A stretch of 64,000 bases of DNA, taken from positions 28,491 through 92,490 of IMG/VR virus record IMGVR_UViG_3300031787_013450. One strand, given 5' to 3'. Shown in pieces: positions 8,087 to 16,788 of the stretch. How positions within the stretch are numbered: the first letter of the stretch is position 1; every line of letters starts with the position of its first letter. A program made the position numbers and the translations under genes. Below the pieces are notes generated by a model, which saw nothing but the letters and a program-made list of their open reading frames with translations, did not search any database and was not told the origin of the DNA. This DNA is from a virus.

Positions 8087-9517
8087 ATGAGTAACTTATT
8101 TAACGGTATGACAAGTAATGATACGCTAACAACAAATGGTATGTTGGCTAATAGTACGACAAGCAATCATTGTGTTGATTTGTTTTTCAGTATTGGTGCG
8201 TTAAGAGGTAAACACAATAAGCAAACGTTGATGAATAACTTCATTAAAGCATACCATGAGAATAAATTAATAGCACTTAAAATTTTATTTTGGAGTCGTG
8301 ATGTAAGAGAAGGTGCAGGTGAACGTCAAATCTTTAAAGATGTTATTACTTACCTTGCTGATAACGATTTAAATACGTTAATTAATAATATCCATTTAAT
8401 TAGCGAATATGGGCGATGGGATGACATGTTACCTTTGATTGATACCAAGGCAAAGGATAACGTATTAACGCTCATTAGAGAGGGTTTAAAAGCCAAAGAC
8501 GGGTTATGTGCAAAATGGTTACCAAGACCTAATGTTAATAATAAAGATAAAAAACGTTGGGCTAATCAAATTAGAAAAAGTTTAGGATTGTCACCTAAAG
8601 AATATAGAATATTACTAAGTGACTTGTCAAATACTGTTGAACAACTTATGTGTTCTAATAAATGGGGTTCTATTGAATATAATAAAATACCATCAAAAGC
8701 CATGAGTGATTACATGTCAGTATTTATTAGACATGATAAAGAAAGATTTTTATCTTTTATTAATGATGTTAAGACAGGTAAAACCACTATTAAAGCTGGT
8801 GCAGTATATCCATACGATATTATTAAAAATATGCGTTATGGTAATAAAGATGGTGCGGATGTTCAATGGAATTCATTACCTAATTATATGGAAGGTAATA
8901 AAAAAAGACTATTACCTATCGTAGATGTTTCTGGTTCTATGTCATGTCCTGCTGGTAGTAGTAAAACAATAACATGTTTAGATGTTGCTATATCTTTAGG
9001 TATATACATTTCTGAAAGAAATCAAGGGTTATTTAAAGATGGTTTTGTTACATTTTCATCATCACCGACATTAGAAATACTTAAAGGTACTTTAAGTGAA
9101 AGGTTTATCCAAATGAGCAATTCTCATTGGGGTATGTCAACCAATTTAGAGAGTGTTTTCAATTTAGTATTAAATTCAGCTGTTAAAAACAAAGTTTCAG
9201 CTGATGAAATGCCAGATACACTTGTGATATTGTCAGATATGCAGTTTAATCAAGGTGTTAAATATAATACATCTGCACAAGAGATGATTGAAAGGATGTA
9301 TAATGATGCTGGTTATAAAATGCCTAGTGTTATTTACTGGAATTTAAATGGTGCTAATAATAATTTCCCAGTAAAATACGATAAGAGTGGTGTTTGTTTA
9401 GTTAGTGGTTTTTCACCAACATTACTTAAAAATATTTTAGGTGATGTTGACTATTCACCAGAAAAAATAATGTTAGATATTGTTAACTCAGAAAGATATT
9501 CAAAAATAAGTTTGTAA
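8087..9517 (+). CDS. Ro60-like TROVE/von Willebrand A protein (DUF2828-like)
   Basis: 476 residues. The first ~270 are a helical-repeat region with signatures of TROVE/DUF2828 proteins (KILFWSRDVREGAGERQIF, then ISEYGRWDDMLPLID). A von Willebrand A domain follows with the metal site DVSGSM near residue 283 and a further MIDAS-type acidic patch (VILSDMQF). Ro proteins are ring-shaped RNA chaperones that bind misfolded RNAs and Y RNAs; Y RNAs of bacteria and some phages mimic tRNA. The tRNA-like RNAs and repair enzymes of this phage make an RNA role plausible, but binding is inferred. It has its own strong early-type promoter. Confidence 0.8.
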   Translation: MSNLFNGMTSNDTLTTNGMLANSTTSNHCVDLFFSIGALRGKHNKQTLMNNFIKAYHENKLIALKILFWSRDVREGAGERQIFKDVITYLADNDLNTLINNIHLISEYGRWDDMLPLIDTKAKDNVLTLIREGLKAKDGLCAKWLPRPNVNNKDKKRWANQIRKSLGLSPKEYRILLSDLSNTVEQLMCSNKWGSIEYNKIPSKAMSDYMSVFIRHDKERFLSFINDVKTGKTTIKAGAVYPYDIIKNMRYGNKDGADVQWNSLPNYMEGNKKRLLPIVDVSGSMSCPAGSSKTITCLDVAISLGIYISERNQGLFKDGFVTFSSSPTLEILKGTLSERFIQMSNSHWGMSTNLESVFNLVLNSAVKNKVSADEMPDTLVILSDMQFNQGVKYNTSAQEMIERMYNDAGYKMPSVIYWNLNGANNNFPVKYDKSGVCLVSGFSPTLLKNILGDVDYSPEKIMLDIVNSERYSKISL

Positions 9518-9520
9518 GAT

Positions 9521-9985
9521 ATGAAAAGAATAGTAATTAAACAATTAAGCAATAGTGACATTATCGTTTATTATCGTCATAATAAAGTTAATGTACAAGC
9601 AACAATCGCTAAAGATAAGAAAGAGGTTAACAATATAGTTAATGAATATCTATCAAATTATTTTGAAGGTGAGGATTACAAGTTAAGTGATGTTATTGAA
9701 AAAGAATTTACTAATCCACATCCATTAATTTTAGTTTTTTATCTTGATAGGGATTTAATGGCTAATAAAGAAATTATTGGTCCTTTTGCTGAATCTGTTA
9801 ATAGAATGTTACATGAGAAACAATCAAATGTTTTAGCATTCTTTTTACCAACAGATGGTGTTGAAAGAATTGAGTGTATAAACCCTGTAATTGTTTCAGA
9901 ACCAGATATGGAAAGGATAAATGGTATTATTAATGATATAAAAACTACTTTTTCAATTGATTCCACTAAACCACTTGAAAGTTAA
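9521..9985 (+). CDS. Hypothetical phage protein
   Basis: 154 residues, starts 3 bases after the TROVE/vWA stop and so probably shares its transcript. Alternating strands and helices (LILVFYLDRDLM, VLAFFLPTDGVERIECI) suggest a compact alpha/beta fold; no catalytic motif recognised. Confidence 0.6.
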   Translation: MKRIVIKQLSNSDIIVYYRHNKVNVQATIAKDKKEVNNIVNEYLSNYFEGEDYKLSDVIEKEFTNPHPLILVFYLDRDLMANKEIIGPFAESVNRMLHEKQSNVLAFFLPTDGVERIECINPVIVSEPDMERINGIINDIKTTFSIDSTKPLES

Positions 9986-9986
9986 T

Positions 9987-10643
9987 TTAAGGTCTTGTGG
10001 TCATTCTTCTAACTTTTGGGTAATCCCAACCTGTTTTTTCAACTATTAAGTCATACATAACACTTATCATATATTTACTGGCAGTGCCCATAAACATAAG
10101 ATGTCTATATCTATGTTTTTTGGCTATCTTATGTAGTGTATGATGTAATCTTTGTGCATCTTCAGTGTTTTTGCATAGGACTAAATCAAAGTCTGTTTCG
10201 TTATAAATAACTAATTTGTTATTAACTACGATTACTTGTTTCACTAATTTAGCTGAATATGCGTTAACCATTAGTTTTTTAACAATTTCTTTAATTGTTG
10301 GTCTATTTTTTTTAGAGTCATGTCCGAATATCCAGAATTTTTCTTCAACTTCGTATGAATCAGAATGTAATATAGTCCAATCACCTAATGGTTTTTCTAC
10401 ATATACTTTACCATAATCATCTCTTAGTAATCTAAAAGTATCTGTATCTTCAGTAGGTTTAGTTACACATATTTGAAACTTAACTGGTTTTATTTTTTTT
10501 GTGTTTAAGTATTTTTTAGGGAAATAAACATTATTAGCTTTTTTTAATTTATGGAATTTTATGAAAGCTGATTCCCTTGTTTTACATCTATACAAGGTTT
10601 TTTTATATTCACCATTACTTAATAAAACTACTCTATATGTCAT
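9987..10643 (-). CDS. Hypothetical phage protein
   Basis: 218 residues, basic. The start MTYRVVLLSNGEYKKTLYRC resembles a small beta domain; the C-terminal half (EDAQRLHHTLHKIAKKHRYR) is helical and basic, possibly nucleic-acid binding. It abuts the convergent upstream gene and has a late-type motif on its own strand. Confidence 0.6.
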   Translation of the reverse strand: MTYRVVLLSNGEYKKTLYRCKTRESAFIKFHKLKKANNVYFPKKYLNTKKIKPVKFQICVTKPTEDTDTFRLLRDDYGKVYVEKPLGDWTILHSDSYEVEEKFWIFGHDSKKNRPTIKEIVKKLMVNAYSAKLVKQVIVVNNKLVIYNETDFDLVLCKNTEDAQRLHHTLHKIAKKHRYRHLMFMGTASKYMISVMYDLIVEKTGWDYPKVRRMTTRP

Positions 10644-10647
10644 TTTG

Positions 10648-10679
10648 TTTGTTTATATCATAAATATATAGTATTTTTG
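10648..10679 (+). promoter_or_regulatory. Bacteroidota-type promoter
   Basis: TTTG 10648 and TATTTTTG 10672-10679 with 20 bases between, driving dnaJ. Confidence 0.65.
10652..10670 (-). promoter_or_regulatory. Late-type promoter motif (minus strand)
   Basis: On the minus strand TATATATTTATGATATAAA lies just upstream of the 218-residue gene, overlapping the divergent dnaJ promoter. The two genes could be read at different times from one intergenic region. Confidence 0.5.
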
Positions 10680-10698
10680 TTAAAAAGTAAATAAAGCT

Positions 10699-11691
10699 AT
10701 GTCAAAGAAAGATTATTATGCTATTTTAAACGTTGCTAAAGATGCAACAAAGGATGAGATTAAAAAAGCCTATAGAACGTTGGCAAAGCAATATCATCCA
10801 GATAAGAATCCTGACAACAAAGAAGCTGAAGAAAAATTTAAAGACATATCTGAGGCTTATGGTGTATTATCTGATGATGAAAAAAGGTCAAATTATGATA
10901 GATTTGGTACAGAAAAAAGACGTTCAATATTTGATTTTAATGATTTTGCGAAACCACAAAAGATTGGTAGTGATGTTTTATTAGAAATTAAATTAAATCT
11001 TAACGAGATACATAATGGTGTAAAAAACAAATATAGATTTGATAGATTGGATAGTTGTAAAACATGTAATGGTCATGGTGGTACAAATTCTAAGACTTGC
11101 CCTAAATGTAATGGTGATGGTGTTATTATTAATGTAACACAAACACCATTTGGTTATTTCCAACAAGCAACAACTTGTAATGTTTGTGAAGGTGATGGTA
11201 TTGTTTATGAGGATGTTTGTGGTGATTGTAATGGTAGTGGTACTAAAAAGATAACAGACGAAATAGAATTAGAAATACCAAAAGGTGTTTTTGAAAATAT
11301 GGGTTTTAATATAAATGGTAGAGGTAATGCTGTTAGGAATGGTATAAATGGTAATCTAATCGTCAGAATTAAAGAATTACCACATGACACGTATGTTAGG
11401 TCTGGTGATGATTTAAAGTTAAATGTTAAGCTAAGATATGACCAATTAGTATTAGGTGATAAAATAGATATAGAAACGATTGATGGTGGTAAAATAAGAA
11501 TTAACATACCAGAACATACTGAATTAAATAAAATGTTTAGAATACCACAAAAAGGATTAAATAAATTTAAAAGCAATTCACGTGGTGATTTATTTGTTAT
11601 TGCTGATATATCAATACCAAAAAGCATAACAGAAGAACAAAAAGAAGTGATAAATAAATTAAGAATTATTGAAAACAATATAACCGAATAA
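10699..11691 (+). CDS. dnaJ: DnaJ co-chaperone
   Basis: 330 residues. J domain 1-70 with the HPD triad (QYHPDKNPD) that stimulates DnaK ATPase. The usual G/F linker is very short. Zinc domain at ~115-185 with four CxxCxGxG-type repeats ([32 protein letters not shown]). C-terminal substrate-binding beta domains follow. Slightly shorter than bacterial DnaJ (~375). No DnaK is in the window, so it presumably recruits host DnaK to phage substrates. Own early-type promoter. Confidence 0.93.
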   Translation: MSKKDYYAILNVAKDATKDEIKKAYRTLAKQYHPDKNPDNKEAEEKFKDISEAYGVLSDDEKRSNYDRFGTEKRRSIFDFNDFAKPQKIGSDVLLEIKLNLNEIHNGVKNKYRFDRLDSCKTCNGHGGTNSKTCPKCNGDGVIINVTQTPFGYFQQATTCNVCEGDGIVYEDVCGDCNGSGTKKITDEIELEIPKGVFENMGFNINGRGNAVRNGINGNLIVRIKELPHDTYVRSGDDLKLNVKLRYDQLVLGDKIDIETIDGGKIRINIPEHTELNKMFRIPQKGLNKFKSNSRGDLFVIADISIPKSITEEQKEVINKLRIIENNITE

Positions 11692-11699
11692 CTAAAAAA

Positions 11700-11957
11700 A
11701 TGAGTAGTAATAAACAACCTGTTGTTATAGGTAGTGCTTTTGTTTCAATTTTTGATAGATTCGGTGTTACTGATTATAATGAACATAATACTATTGAAGA
11801 TGCAATTAAATCATTAGAATATGGAAGTGATGAAGGGTTAATTATGGATATTGCTGTAATTGAAACAAAGACTAAACAAATGGTATGGTATCAAAAATTT
11901 TTAGGTAAAGCAGAATGCCAAGCAAAAGTAGATAGGTTCGTCAAGCATTACCTATAA
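11700..11957 (+). CDS. Hypothetical small protein at the edge of the cassette array
   Basis: 85 residues, 8 bases after dnaJ. Stop TAA lies inside the first attC-like repeat (CCTATAACG), so either this is the last native gene before the array or its end was set by cassette insertion. Function unknown. Confidence 0.6.
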   Translation: MSSNKQPVVIGSAFVSIFDRFGVTDYNEHNTIEDAIKSLEYGSDEGLIMDIAVIETKTKQMVWYQKFLGKAECQAKVDRFVKHYL

Positions 11958-12087
11958 CGTTCCGCAGATTGCCGAAGGTGGCGAAATCGAAGCACTAAAC
12001 TTGATATAAACACAAATGTTAAACCGAAGCACAACAGTTGATATTAGCACTAAACCGCCACTTTTGGCAATGTGCTGTTATAAGCCG
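11952..12087 (+). repeat. attC-like recombination site 1
   Basis: Arms TATAACG...GCAGATTGCCGAA and TTTTGGCAATGTGC...GTTATAAG, with inner GGTGGCG / CGCCA complementarity, enclose ~70 bases. Imperfect long hairpins with a downstream GTTATAA-type core between small genes are how integron attC sites look. No integrase is in the window. Confidence 0.55.
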
Positions 12088-12111
12088 TTTTTCTTCACAA
12101 ATCAAAAATAA

Positions 12112-12450
12112 ATGGACTTACGAATTGAACACATTTTCAGAGAAGAAATGAAAGGAGATACATCTTTTCAAGAAAAAGAAAGCGGATTAAGTTTGCTTTT
12201 TGGAACTCATAAATACTCTAAAGTTGAAATGAGAGAAACTTGGGATAGAGGAATTAAACACGGAATTGAAATAGGGTTAAGAAAAGCAAGTTTAGAAGGG
12301 CAAAGGATTGAACTTAACCACAACACTCCAGAAGGTAAGCATAAGGAGTTTCTTGAAAAGTTTTATCAATTAGCTGCTGAATATAAATGTGCTATCCAAT
12401 ATCATCCAGAGGTCGGAATGGTTGTAGTAGCTCGTCAAAATGGCTTATAA
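12112..12450 (+). CDS. Cassette-borne hypothetical protein
   Basis: 112 residues. Codon and amino-acid usage is less AT-driven than the surrounding phage genes. It is flanked by attC-like repeats and its TAA stop overlaps the next repeat. The central RETWDRGIKHGIEIGLRKA looks helical. No family recognised. Confidence 0.65.
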   Translation: MDLRIEHIFREEMKGDTSFQEKESGLSLLFGTHKYSKVEMRETWDRGIKHGIEIGLRKASLEGQRIELNHNTPEGKHKEFLEKFYQLAAEYKCAIQYHPEVGMVVVARQNGL

Positions 12451-12500
12451 CGTCCGATGATAAACAATCGTTTTAATGTTGTTTATCATTTGTTAGGTTT
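12446..12500 (+). repeat. attC-like recombination site 2
   Basis: TTATAACG, perfect stem ATGATAAACAA (12457-12467) / TTGTTTATCAT (12479-12489), then GTTAGGT, which fits the GTTRRRY core of attC sites. Confidence 0.55.
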
Positions 12501-12538
12501 AGTCATTAATTTGTTTTACCTTTGTAAAAAATATAAAT

Positions 12539-12721
12539 ATGGAAAATAAACGAAAAGAAGAAATTATCAAAAAATGGGAAGAGAGTGGTCTATTAGATGG
12601 ACTTACTGAAATGGATAAAGACCATCCAATGTTGAATGTTATTGAGTCAATTGGAAAACAGGGGATAAACGAACTTCCAGATGTGAAACCAATAGATGAT
12701 TCAAAACAAATTAATGATTAA
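12539..12721 (+). CDS. Cassette-borne small hypothetical protein
   Basis: 60 residues, charged, start MENKRKEEIIKKWEESGLL. A TACCTTTG box ~20 bases upstream offers its own promoter inside the cassette. Stop lies at the left arm of the next attC-like repeat. Confidence 0.6.
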   Translation: MENKRKEEIIKKWEESGLLDGLTEMDKDHPMLNVIESIGKQGINELPDVKPIDDSKQIND

Positions 12722-12880
12722 ACCTAATGACTACAGTTTGGTGAAGTGTGTGATAATACCTACAAAAACAGATAAAAATTACTAATGTTTAAATAACTAC
12801 AAAAAATGATAGAAAAAAGTCAACCCCAATTTTGCCAAACCGATGTTATGTGCTGGGCGGTTTATCAGCACTAAATTTAA
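12719..12880 (+). repeat. attC-like recombination site 3 and spacer
   Basis: Left arm TAAACCTAATGACTACAGTTTGG and right arm CCAAACCGATGTTATGTGC bracket ~110 bases with no gene. AGTTTGG and CCAAACC pair, and GTTATGTGC is the same core as at site 1 (TGTGCTGTTATAAGC). The left arm is quoted only up to the shared stem. Confidence 0.45.
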
Positions 12881-12891
12881 TTTGAAATGAA

Positions 12892-13176
12892 ATGATTTAC
12901 GTTGAAATTTATACACACAGTAGCGTAGTTGATGGCTCAATTTCTTTTGAAGAATTTGATTTGAGAGTTGCTTCAATTGGAGATAATGAAACATTGGTAA
13001 AAAAAGATTTTGATAAACTTTGGGAATCGGTTAATGAAATTGATACTAAAGATTTAAAGGCAGAAGAATGGTATATGCTTGGCTTTAAAAGAAATTGGGA
13101 AGATGATGGTAGCGGTTCATATAATCAATGCTGGTTTGAACTTGTCGAAACATCTTTGATTGAAATTGAACTGTAG
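12892..13176 (+). CDS. Cassette-borne hypothetical protein
   Basis: 94 residues, acidic (VNEIDTKDLKAEEWYMLGFK). Ends at TAG inside the hairpin of site 4. Function unknown; foreign-looking composition like the other two cassette genes. Confidence 0.6.
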   Translation: MIYVEIYTHSSVVDGSISFEEFDLRVASIGDNETLVKKDFDKLWESVNEIDTKDLKAEEWYMLGFKRNWEDDGSGSYNQCWFELVETSLIEIEL

Positions 13177-13310
13177 CCTTGCACATAACAACAGGCTATA
13201 CGCAATACATTTTTATAACTAATTGATATGTATTTAATTACGACAGTATTTTAGAATAAAAATATCACGAAATTAAAACATTTTTTTGTTTAGTTCGATT
13301 ATTATTAGTA
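13174..13310 (+). repeat. attC-like end plus dispersed promoter repeat, copy 1
   Basis: Begins with hairpin AGCCT / AGGCT around GCACATAACAAC and continues with TATACGCAATACATTTTTAT. From ~13184 to ~13300 it is about 90 percent identical to 31263-31380. The shared part ends in a TTTG promoter element. Confidence 0.7.
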
Positions 13311-13316
13311 TATTTG
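13285..13316 (+). promoter_or_regulatory. Bacteroidota-type promoter
   Basis: TTTG 13285, TATATTTG 13309-13316, 20-base spacing; drives the 146-residue gene and thymidine kinase. Confidence 0.75.
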
Positions 13317-13349
13317 TATTATAAATAACAAGTTAAAAAAAAAGTAATT

Positions 13350-13790
13350 ATGGCAAGATTTGAAGAACCTTATGAGGACATTGAAAGTTTATTTGATGAA
13401 GTGGTTGTTAACCAATCAACATTACCACCAAGTGTAAACATTAAGTTATTAGCAGATAACAAATCAAAAAAGATTTTTAAAGTTATGAGGGCTAATGATT
13501 TGTTAAAGTACAGAACTGGTGATGATGTTATCATTATTATTAATCAAAACATTTTTGAACAATTAACCGATGTGCAAAAAATGATTGTTGCTGAAGAAGC
13601 TGTAGCATATATCGCTTATGACATGGATAAAGATAAAGTATTAATTACTGAACCAGACTTTTTGGCTCATAGCGGTATCTTAAGAAAACATACATTTGAA
13701 GTTATTGAAAATGTTAGAGAAACAATTAAAAGTCTTTACGATGCTGAAAACCAATCTGAAGACGAATCTTTAAGTAGAACAGGGAGGTAA
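13350..13790 (+). CDS. Hypothetical phage protein
   Basis: 146 residues. Regular secondary structure (DDVIIIINQNIFEQLTDVQK, IVAEEAVAYIAYDMDKDKV) reminiscent of small predicted-peptidase-like phage proteins, but no HExxH is present. It ends in AGGGAGG, which also serves as ribosome-binding site for the next gene. Function unknown. Confidence 0.6.
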   Translation: MARFEEPYEDIESLFDEVVVNQSTLPPSVNIKLLADNKSKKIFKVMRANDLLKYRTGDDVIIIINQNIFEQLTDVQKMIVAEEAVAYIAYDMDKDKVLITEPDFLAHSGILRKHTFEVIENVRETIKSLYDAENQSEDESLSRTGR

Positions 13791-13792
13791 TA

Positions 13793-14329
13793 GTGATTGA
13801 GGTTATTTGTGGCCCTATGTTTTCAGGTAAAACAGAAGAGTTGATTAGAAGAATTAAAAGAGTTATAATTTCTGAAACAAGTTTCATTGTTTTCAAACCT
13901 AACATTGATAGTAGAAACGAAAAGGAAAATAATGCAATAGCAACACATGATTTATGTGGTGAATTACAAGCTGTTGTTGTCGATAACATTGATGATATCT
14001 ACAATAAGAGTAAAGATTATGAAGTTATTGCAATAGATGAAGCTCAATTCTTTGATGAAGATTTATACAAGATTGTATTAAGAATGGCTGATGAAGGTAA
14101 AAGAATAATAATAAGTGGTTTAGATTTGGATTATGAAAGAAATCCGTTTATAACAATGTCTAAATTATTTTCAATTGCTGATAAAGTTGATAAGATTAAT
14201 TCAATTTGTATGGTCTGTAAGAAAAATTTGGCAAACTATTCTAAAAGAATGGTTAATAATACTGATTTGATGTATATCGGTGATAAAAAAACTTATATAC
14301 CTATATGTAGGAAATGCTTTAATAATTAA
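13793..14329 (+). CDS. tdk: Thymidine kinase
   Basis: 178 residues. P-loop GPMFSGKTEELIRR at 7-20, Walker B-like AIDEAQFF, the GLDLDYERNPF lasso region, and two CxxC pairs (CMVCKK, CRKC) for the structural zinc: a complete type II thymidine kinase, making dTMP from thymidine. The start is GTG at 13793 preceded by a rare good Shine-Dalgarno (GGGAGG, 8 bases upstream), in contrast to the A-rich leaders elsewhere. It would raise dTTP supply for this AT-rich genome. Confidence 0.95.
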   Translation: MIEVICGPMFSGKTEELIRRIKRVIISETSFIVFKPNIDSRNEKENNAIATHDLCGELQAVVVDNIDDIYNKSKDYEVIAIDEAQFFDEDLYKIVLRMADEGKRIIISGLDLDYERNPFITMSKLFSIADKVDKINSICMVCKKNLANYSKRMVNNTDLMYIGDKKTYIPICRKCFNN

Positions 14330-14331
14330 TC

Positions 14332-14523
14332 ATGGAAAAGAATATTGGTTTTAGAATAACAGTTGAGTTTGATTGTACAGAAATGATTGACGAGAAAACA
14401 TTTCATGACGAATTTAATTGTAATCCAACAGCAGCATATAGATTTATATCAGATAATTTTAACGATAGTCCGTTAAATTTTTCTTCTGATGATAGAATAA
14501 TTAAAATTGAAGTTATTAAATAA
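14332..14523 (+). CDS. Hypothetical small protein
   Basis: 63 residues, acidic, 2 bases after tdk and in its operon. No motif. Confidence 0.55.
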   Translation: MEKNIGFRITVEFDCTEMIDEKTFHDEFNCNPTAAYRFISDNFNDSPLNFSSDDRIIKIEVIK

Positions 14524-14526
14524 AAT

Positions 14527-14778
14527 ATGAAAGAACAGATAGAATTGATTAATCCAGAAGCACTAATGTGTGATGGGTTTGATGATGCAATAATAGGTAT
14601 TGCGGAAAGAATTAATTTAAACCCAGTTGTAACATATGATGTAGAAAAAATGTTATCAATATTAATCGATAAATATGATATGTCATATGATGAAGCCGAA
14701 GAATATTATCATTTTAATATTTTAGGTGCTTGGCTAGGTGAAAATACACCAATTTATGTTAGAAGTTTAAACAATTAA
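14527..14778 (+). CDS. Conserved-type phage hypothetical
   Basis: 83 residues, acidic; centre DKYDMSYDEAEEYYHFNILG and end GAWLGENTPIYV look like a well-ordered small domain. I cannot assign a function. Same operon as tdk and clpP. Confidence 0.6.
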   Translation: MKEQIELINPEALMCDGFDDAIIGIAERINLNPVVTYDVEKMLSILIDKYDMSYDEAEEYYHFNILGAWLGENTPIYVRSLNN

Positions 14779-14785
14779 AAAAAAA

Positions 14786-15502
14786 ATGGAAAATTTAGTA
14801 GACACTGGTATGCATGAAGAATTCAAATCTTATGCAACAAAACACATGGGCATAAGCAGTATGCAACTATATTATTGGGAAAAACTGCAAGAAAACATTT
14901 ATTCAAATGTAAATGTATTTGGTTCTTTATCACCGATGATTTTGGAAGAAAGAGAATTCAGAGCAACACTAATGTCAGTGTTTGATAGAATGATGATGGA
15001 TAGGATTATATGGTTAGCTGGACCAGTTAACGATAGGATGAGCACGGTTGTTCAAGCACAATTAATGTTTCTTGATAATATGGAAACAAAAGATATTACT
15101 CTACATATTGATACACCTGGTGGTAGCGTTAAAAGTGGTTTATCAATTGTTGATGTTATTGGTTATATATCTTCTGATATCGTCACTATAAACACAGGTA
15201 TGGCCGCTAGTATGGGTAGTGTATTATTAGGTGCTGGAACCAAAGGTAAAAGGTATAGTTTAAGTTTCAGTAGAGTTATGCTACACCAAGTTTCTTCTTC
15301 AATGGGGGGTACTATTCAAGACATGCGATTAACAATTGCTGAAACTGAGAAATATAATGAAATATTATTTGGGTTGCTTGGTGAGTACACAAACAAAACT
15401 GCAAAACAAGTTATGAAAGATGCTGACAGGGACCTTTGGTTGAATGCTGATGAAGCACTTAAATATGGTATTATTGATTCGGTAATAAGTAGAAAAAAAT
15501 AA
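14786..15502 (+). CDS. clpP: ClpP-like serine protease subunit
   Basis: 238 residues. Catalytic triad visible: Ser142 in GMAASMGSV, His167 in MLHQVSSS, Asp216 in DADRDLWL, with oxyanion strand DTPGGSVKSG. ClpP forms a 14-mer barrel that degrades proteins fed by ClpX or ClpA; no Clp ATPase is in the window, so it must use the host's or alter host ClpP by mixing. The N-terminal ~45 residues exceed the usual propeptide. It lies 600 bases before a tmRNA gene, whose tagged products are classic ClpXP substrates. Confidence 0.93.
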   Translation: MENLVDTGMHEEFKSYATKHMGISSMQLYYWEKLQENIYSNVNVFGSLSPMILEEREFRATLMSVFDRMMMDRIIWLAGPVNDRMSTVVQAQLMFLDNMETKDITLHIDTPGGSVKSGLSIVDVIGYISSDIVTINTGMAASMGSVLLGAGTKGKRYSLSFSRVMLHQVSSSMGGTIQDMRLTIAETEKYNEILFGLLGEYTNKTAKQVMKDADRDLWLNADEALKYGIIDSVISRKK

Positions 15503-15511
15503 TTAATAATA

Positions 15512-16036
15512 ATGGCGACAAGATATTGTAAAACAACTATAAAACATATTGCTGATTACTGGATAAAAAATAGTAATATAAGTGAACTAGAATTAAATTT
15601 CGATTGGGCCGATGCACACACACACTGTTGGAATTGTGGTGATGACAGATTTAGAAAATCACATAAAACCCCTTCATTAGAAAGATGTCATATAGTTCCA
15701 CATAGTTTAGGTGGTAGTGATTCACCTGACAACTATGTTCTTCTATGTAAAGATTGTCATCAAGAAGCACCAAACACAAACAACCCTAATGACATGTGGG
15801 ATTGGATAAAATCAAACTATATGCCGTTTTCTTTTTACGGCACGTACAGCGTTAGAAAAGCGTTAATCATATTTCAAGAAAGGGAGGGTTTTTCATTTAT
15901 AGAAAAAGCATCAACCATAAACAATATTTCTGATGTTATTAAAAATGAATTTAATAATGTTAGTACTCACGGTGCTAAAACAACTATTAGCACATATTAT
16001 TACATGTTTAAAACTATTATTGATAAATACACATAA
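15512..16036 (+). CDS. HNH endonuclease
   Basis: 174 residues. Cys pair CWNCG at ~35, then RCHIVPHSLGGSDSPDNYVL and CKDCHQEAPN, the ββα-metal HNH core with zinc-binding cysteines. No NUMOD repeats, so a free-standing HNH. It lies between clpP and the tmRNA and may be a homing-type gene; a defence or packaging role is possible. Confidence 0.88.
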   Translation: MATRYCKTTIKHIADYWIKNSNISELELNFDWADAHTHCWNCGDDRFRKSHKTPSLERCHIVPHSLGGSDSPDNYVLLCKDCHQEAPNTNNPNDMWDWIKSNYMPFSFYGTYSVRKALIIFQEREGFSFIEKASTINNISDVIKNEFNNVSTHGAKTTISTYYYMFKTIIDKYT

Positions 16037-16052
16037 TATTTATTAAATAATA

Positions 16053-16084
16053 TTTGTTTTTATTTGTATCTTTTAGTATATTTG
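16053..16084 (+). promoter_or_regulatory. Bacteroidota-type promoter for tmRNA
   Basis: TTTG 16053, TATATTTG 16077-16084, 20-base spacing, 19 bases before the tmRNA 5' end. Confidence 0.75.
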
Positions 16085-16103
16085 TAATAATTATTAAAAC
16101 AAT

Positions 16104-16456
16104 GGGGCGATATTAGAATCGACTGGTTATAGTCGTAAGTATTAAGCATGTAGTGTTAGATGGAAACACTTAAATACCCTATCAAAACAAACAAATGGCA
16201 ACGATTTAGTTGTTTCTGAAAATTTCCTTAACGAAGTTACATGTAGCTTCGCTGGAGAGCTTGCGGTAGCCTGATATCGCTGATAGTAATAACTTACTTA
16301 ATTGTAGTATTTTCTACAACATAATGGTAGTCCATTAGTTTCTAATCAGAGAACTTAACAAATTTGATGTATTTTGAATGGTTAGAAAACCATTATAAAC
16401 ATGTAGAAAGGTATTGAAGAATAACCAACACGTTGGTGCAACTCCGACTCGCTCCA
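16104..16456 (+). ncRNA. ssrA: tmRNA (transfer-messenger RNA)
   Basis: 5' end GGGGCGATATTAGAATCGACTGG and 3' end GTTGGTGCAACTCCGAC plus TCGCTCC close the tRNA-like domain: acceptor GGGGCGA (16104) with TCGCTCC (16449) and a T-arm with loop TGCAACT. Discriminator A 16456; CCA is not encoded. The tag frame most likely resumes at GGC 16197 and ends at TGA 16272: GNDLVVSENF... to ...FAGELAVA, 25 residues. It is flanked by its own promoter and a strong terminator. tmRNA rescues stalled ribosomes and tags the product for proteolysis; the partner SmpB is at 59603. Confidence 0.95.
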
Positions 16457-16458
16457 CT

Positions 16459-16492
16459 AAAAACCTTACAATTATTTTGTAAGGTTTTTTTT
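16459..16492 (+). terminator. Rho-independent terminator of tmRNA
   Basis: AAAACCTTACA / TTGTAAGGTTTT stem followed by eight T, 3 bases after the mature tmRNA end. Confidence 0.9.
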
Positions 16493-16500
16493 ATTTCAGC

Positions 16501-16514
16501 ATATTTATAAATAA
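16501..16514 (+). promoter_or_regulatory. Late-type promoter motif
   Basis: ATATTTATAAATAA directly before the small membrane protein at 16525. Confidence 0.5.
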
Positions 16515-16524
16515 ATTAAATATT

Positions 16525-16782
16525 ATGGGAAAGTTCTTTATGTCATTATTATTGGTTGAGAATAAAGTATCAAGTAAGCGTTTTGTGACCTTAATGGCGT
16601 TTATTTTTATGGCTATAGGGTTTATATCAGATTTATTCTTTGAATACACTGTAAACGAGTTTATATATGAATATATGGCTTGGATTGTGTTAGGTGGTTT
16701 AGGGTTTACAGCATCCGAACAATTTTCTAGTAGAAGAACAAAAAAAGATACAACCCAAAATGAAAATATTGAAAACATTTAA
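16525..16782 (+). CDS. Small two-span membrane protein, holin-like
   Basis: 85 residues: charged N-terminus, hydrophobic segments at ~20-39 and ~50-66 (IVLGGLGFTASEQF), charged polar tail. Size, two spans, charged tail and a late-type promoter fit a holin, but many phage membrane proteins look alike. The endolysin is elsewhere (51854). Confidence 0.55.
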   Translation: MGKFFMSLLLVENKVSSKRFVTLMAFIFMAIGFISDLFFEYTVNEFIYEYMAWIVLGGLGFTASEQFSSRRTKKDTTQNENIENI

Positions 16783-16788
16783 AATAAT

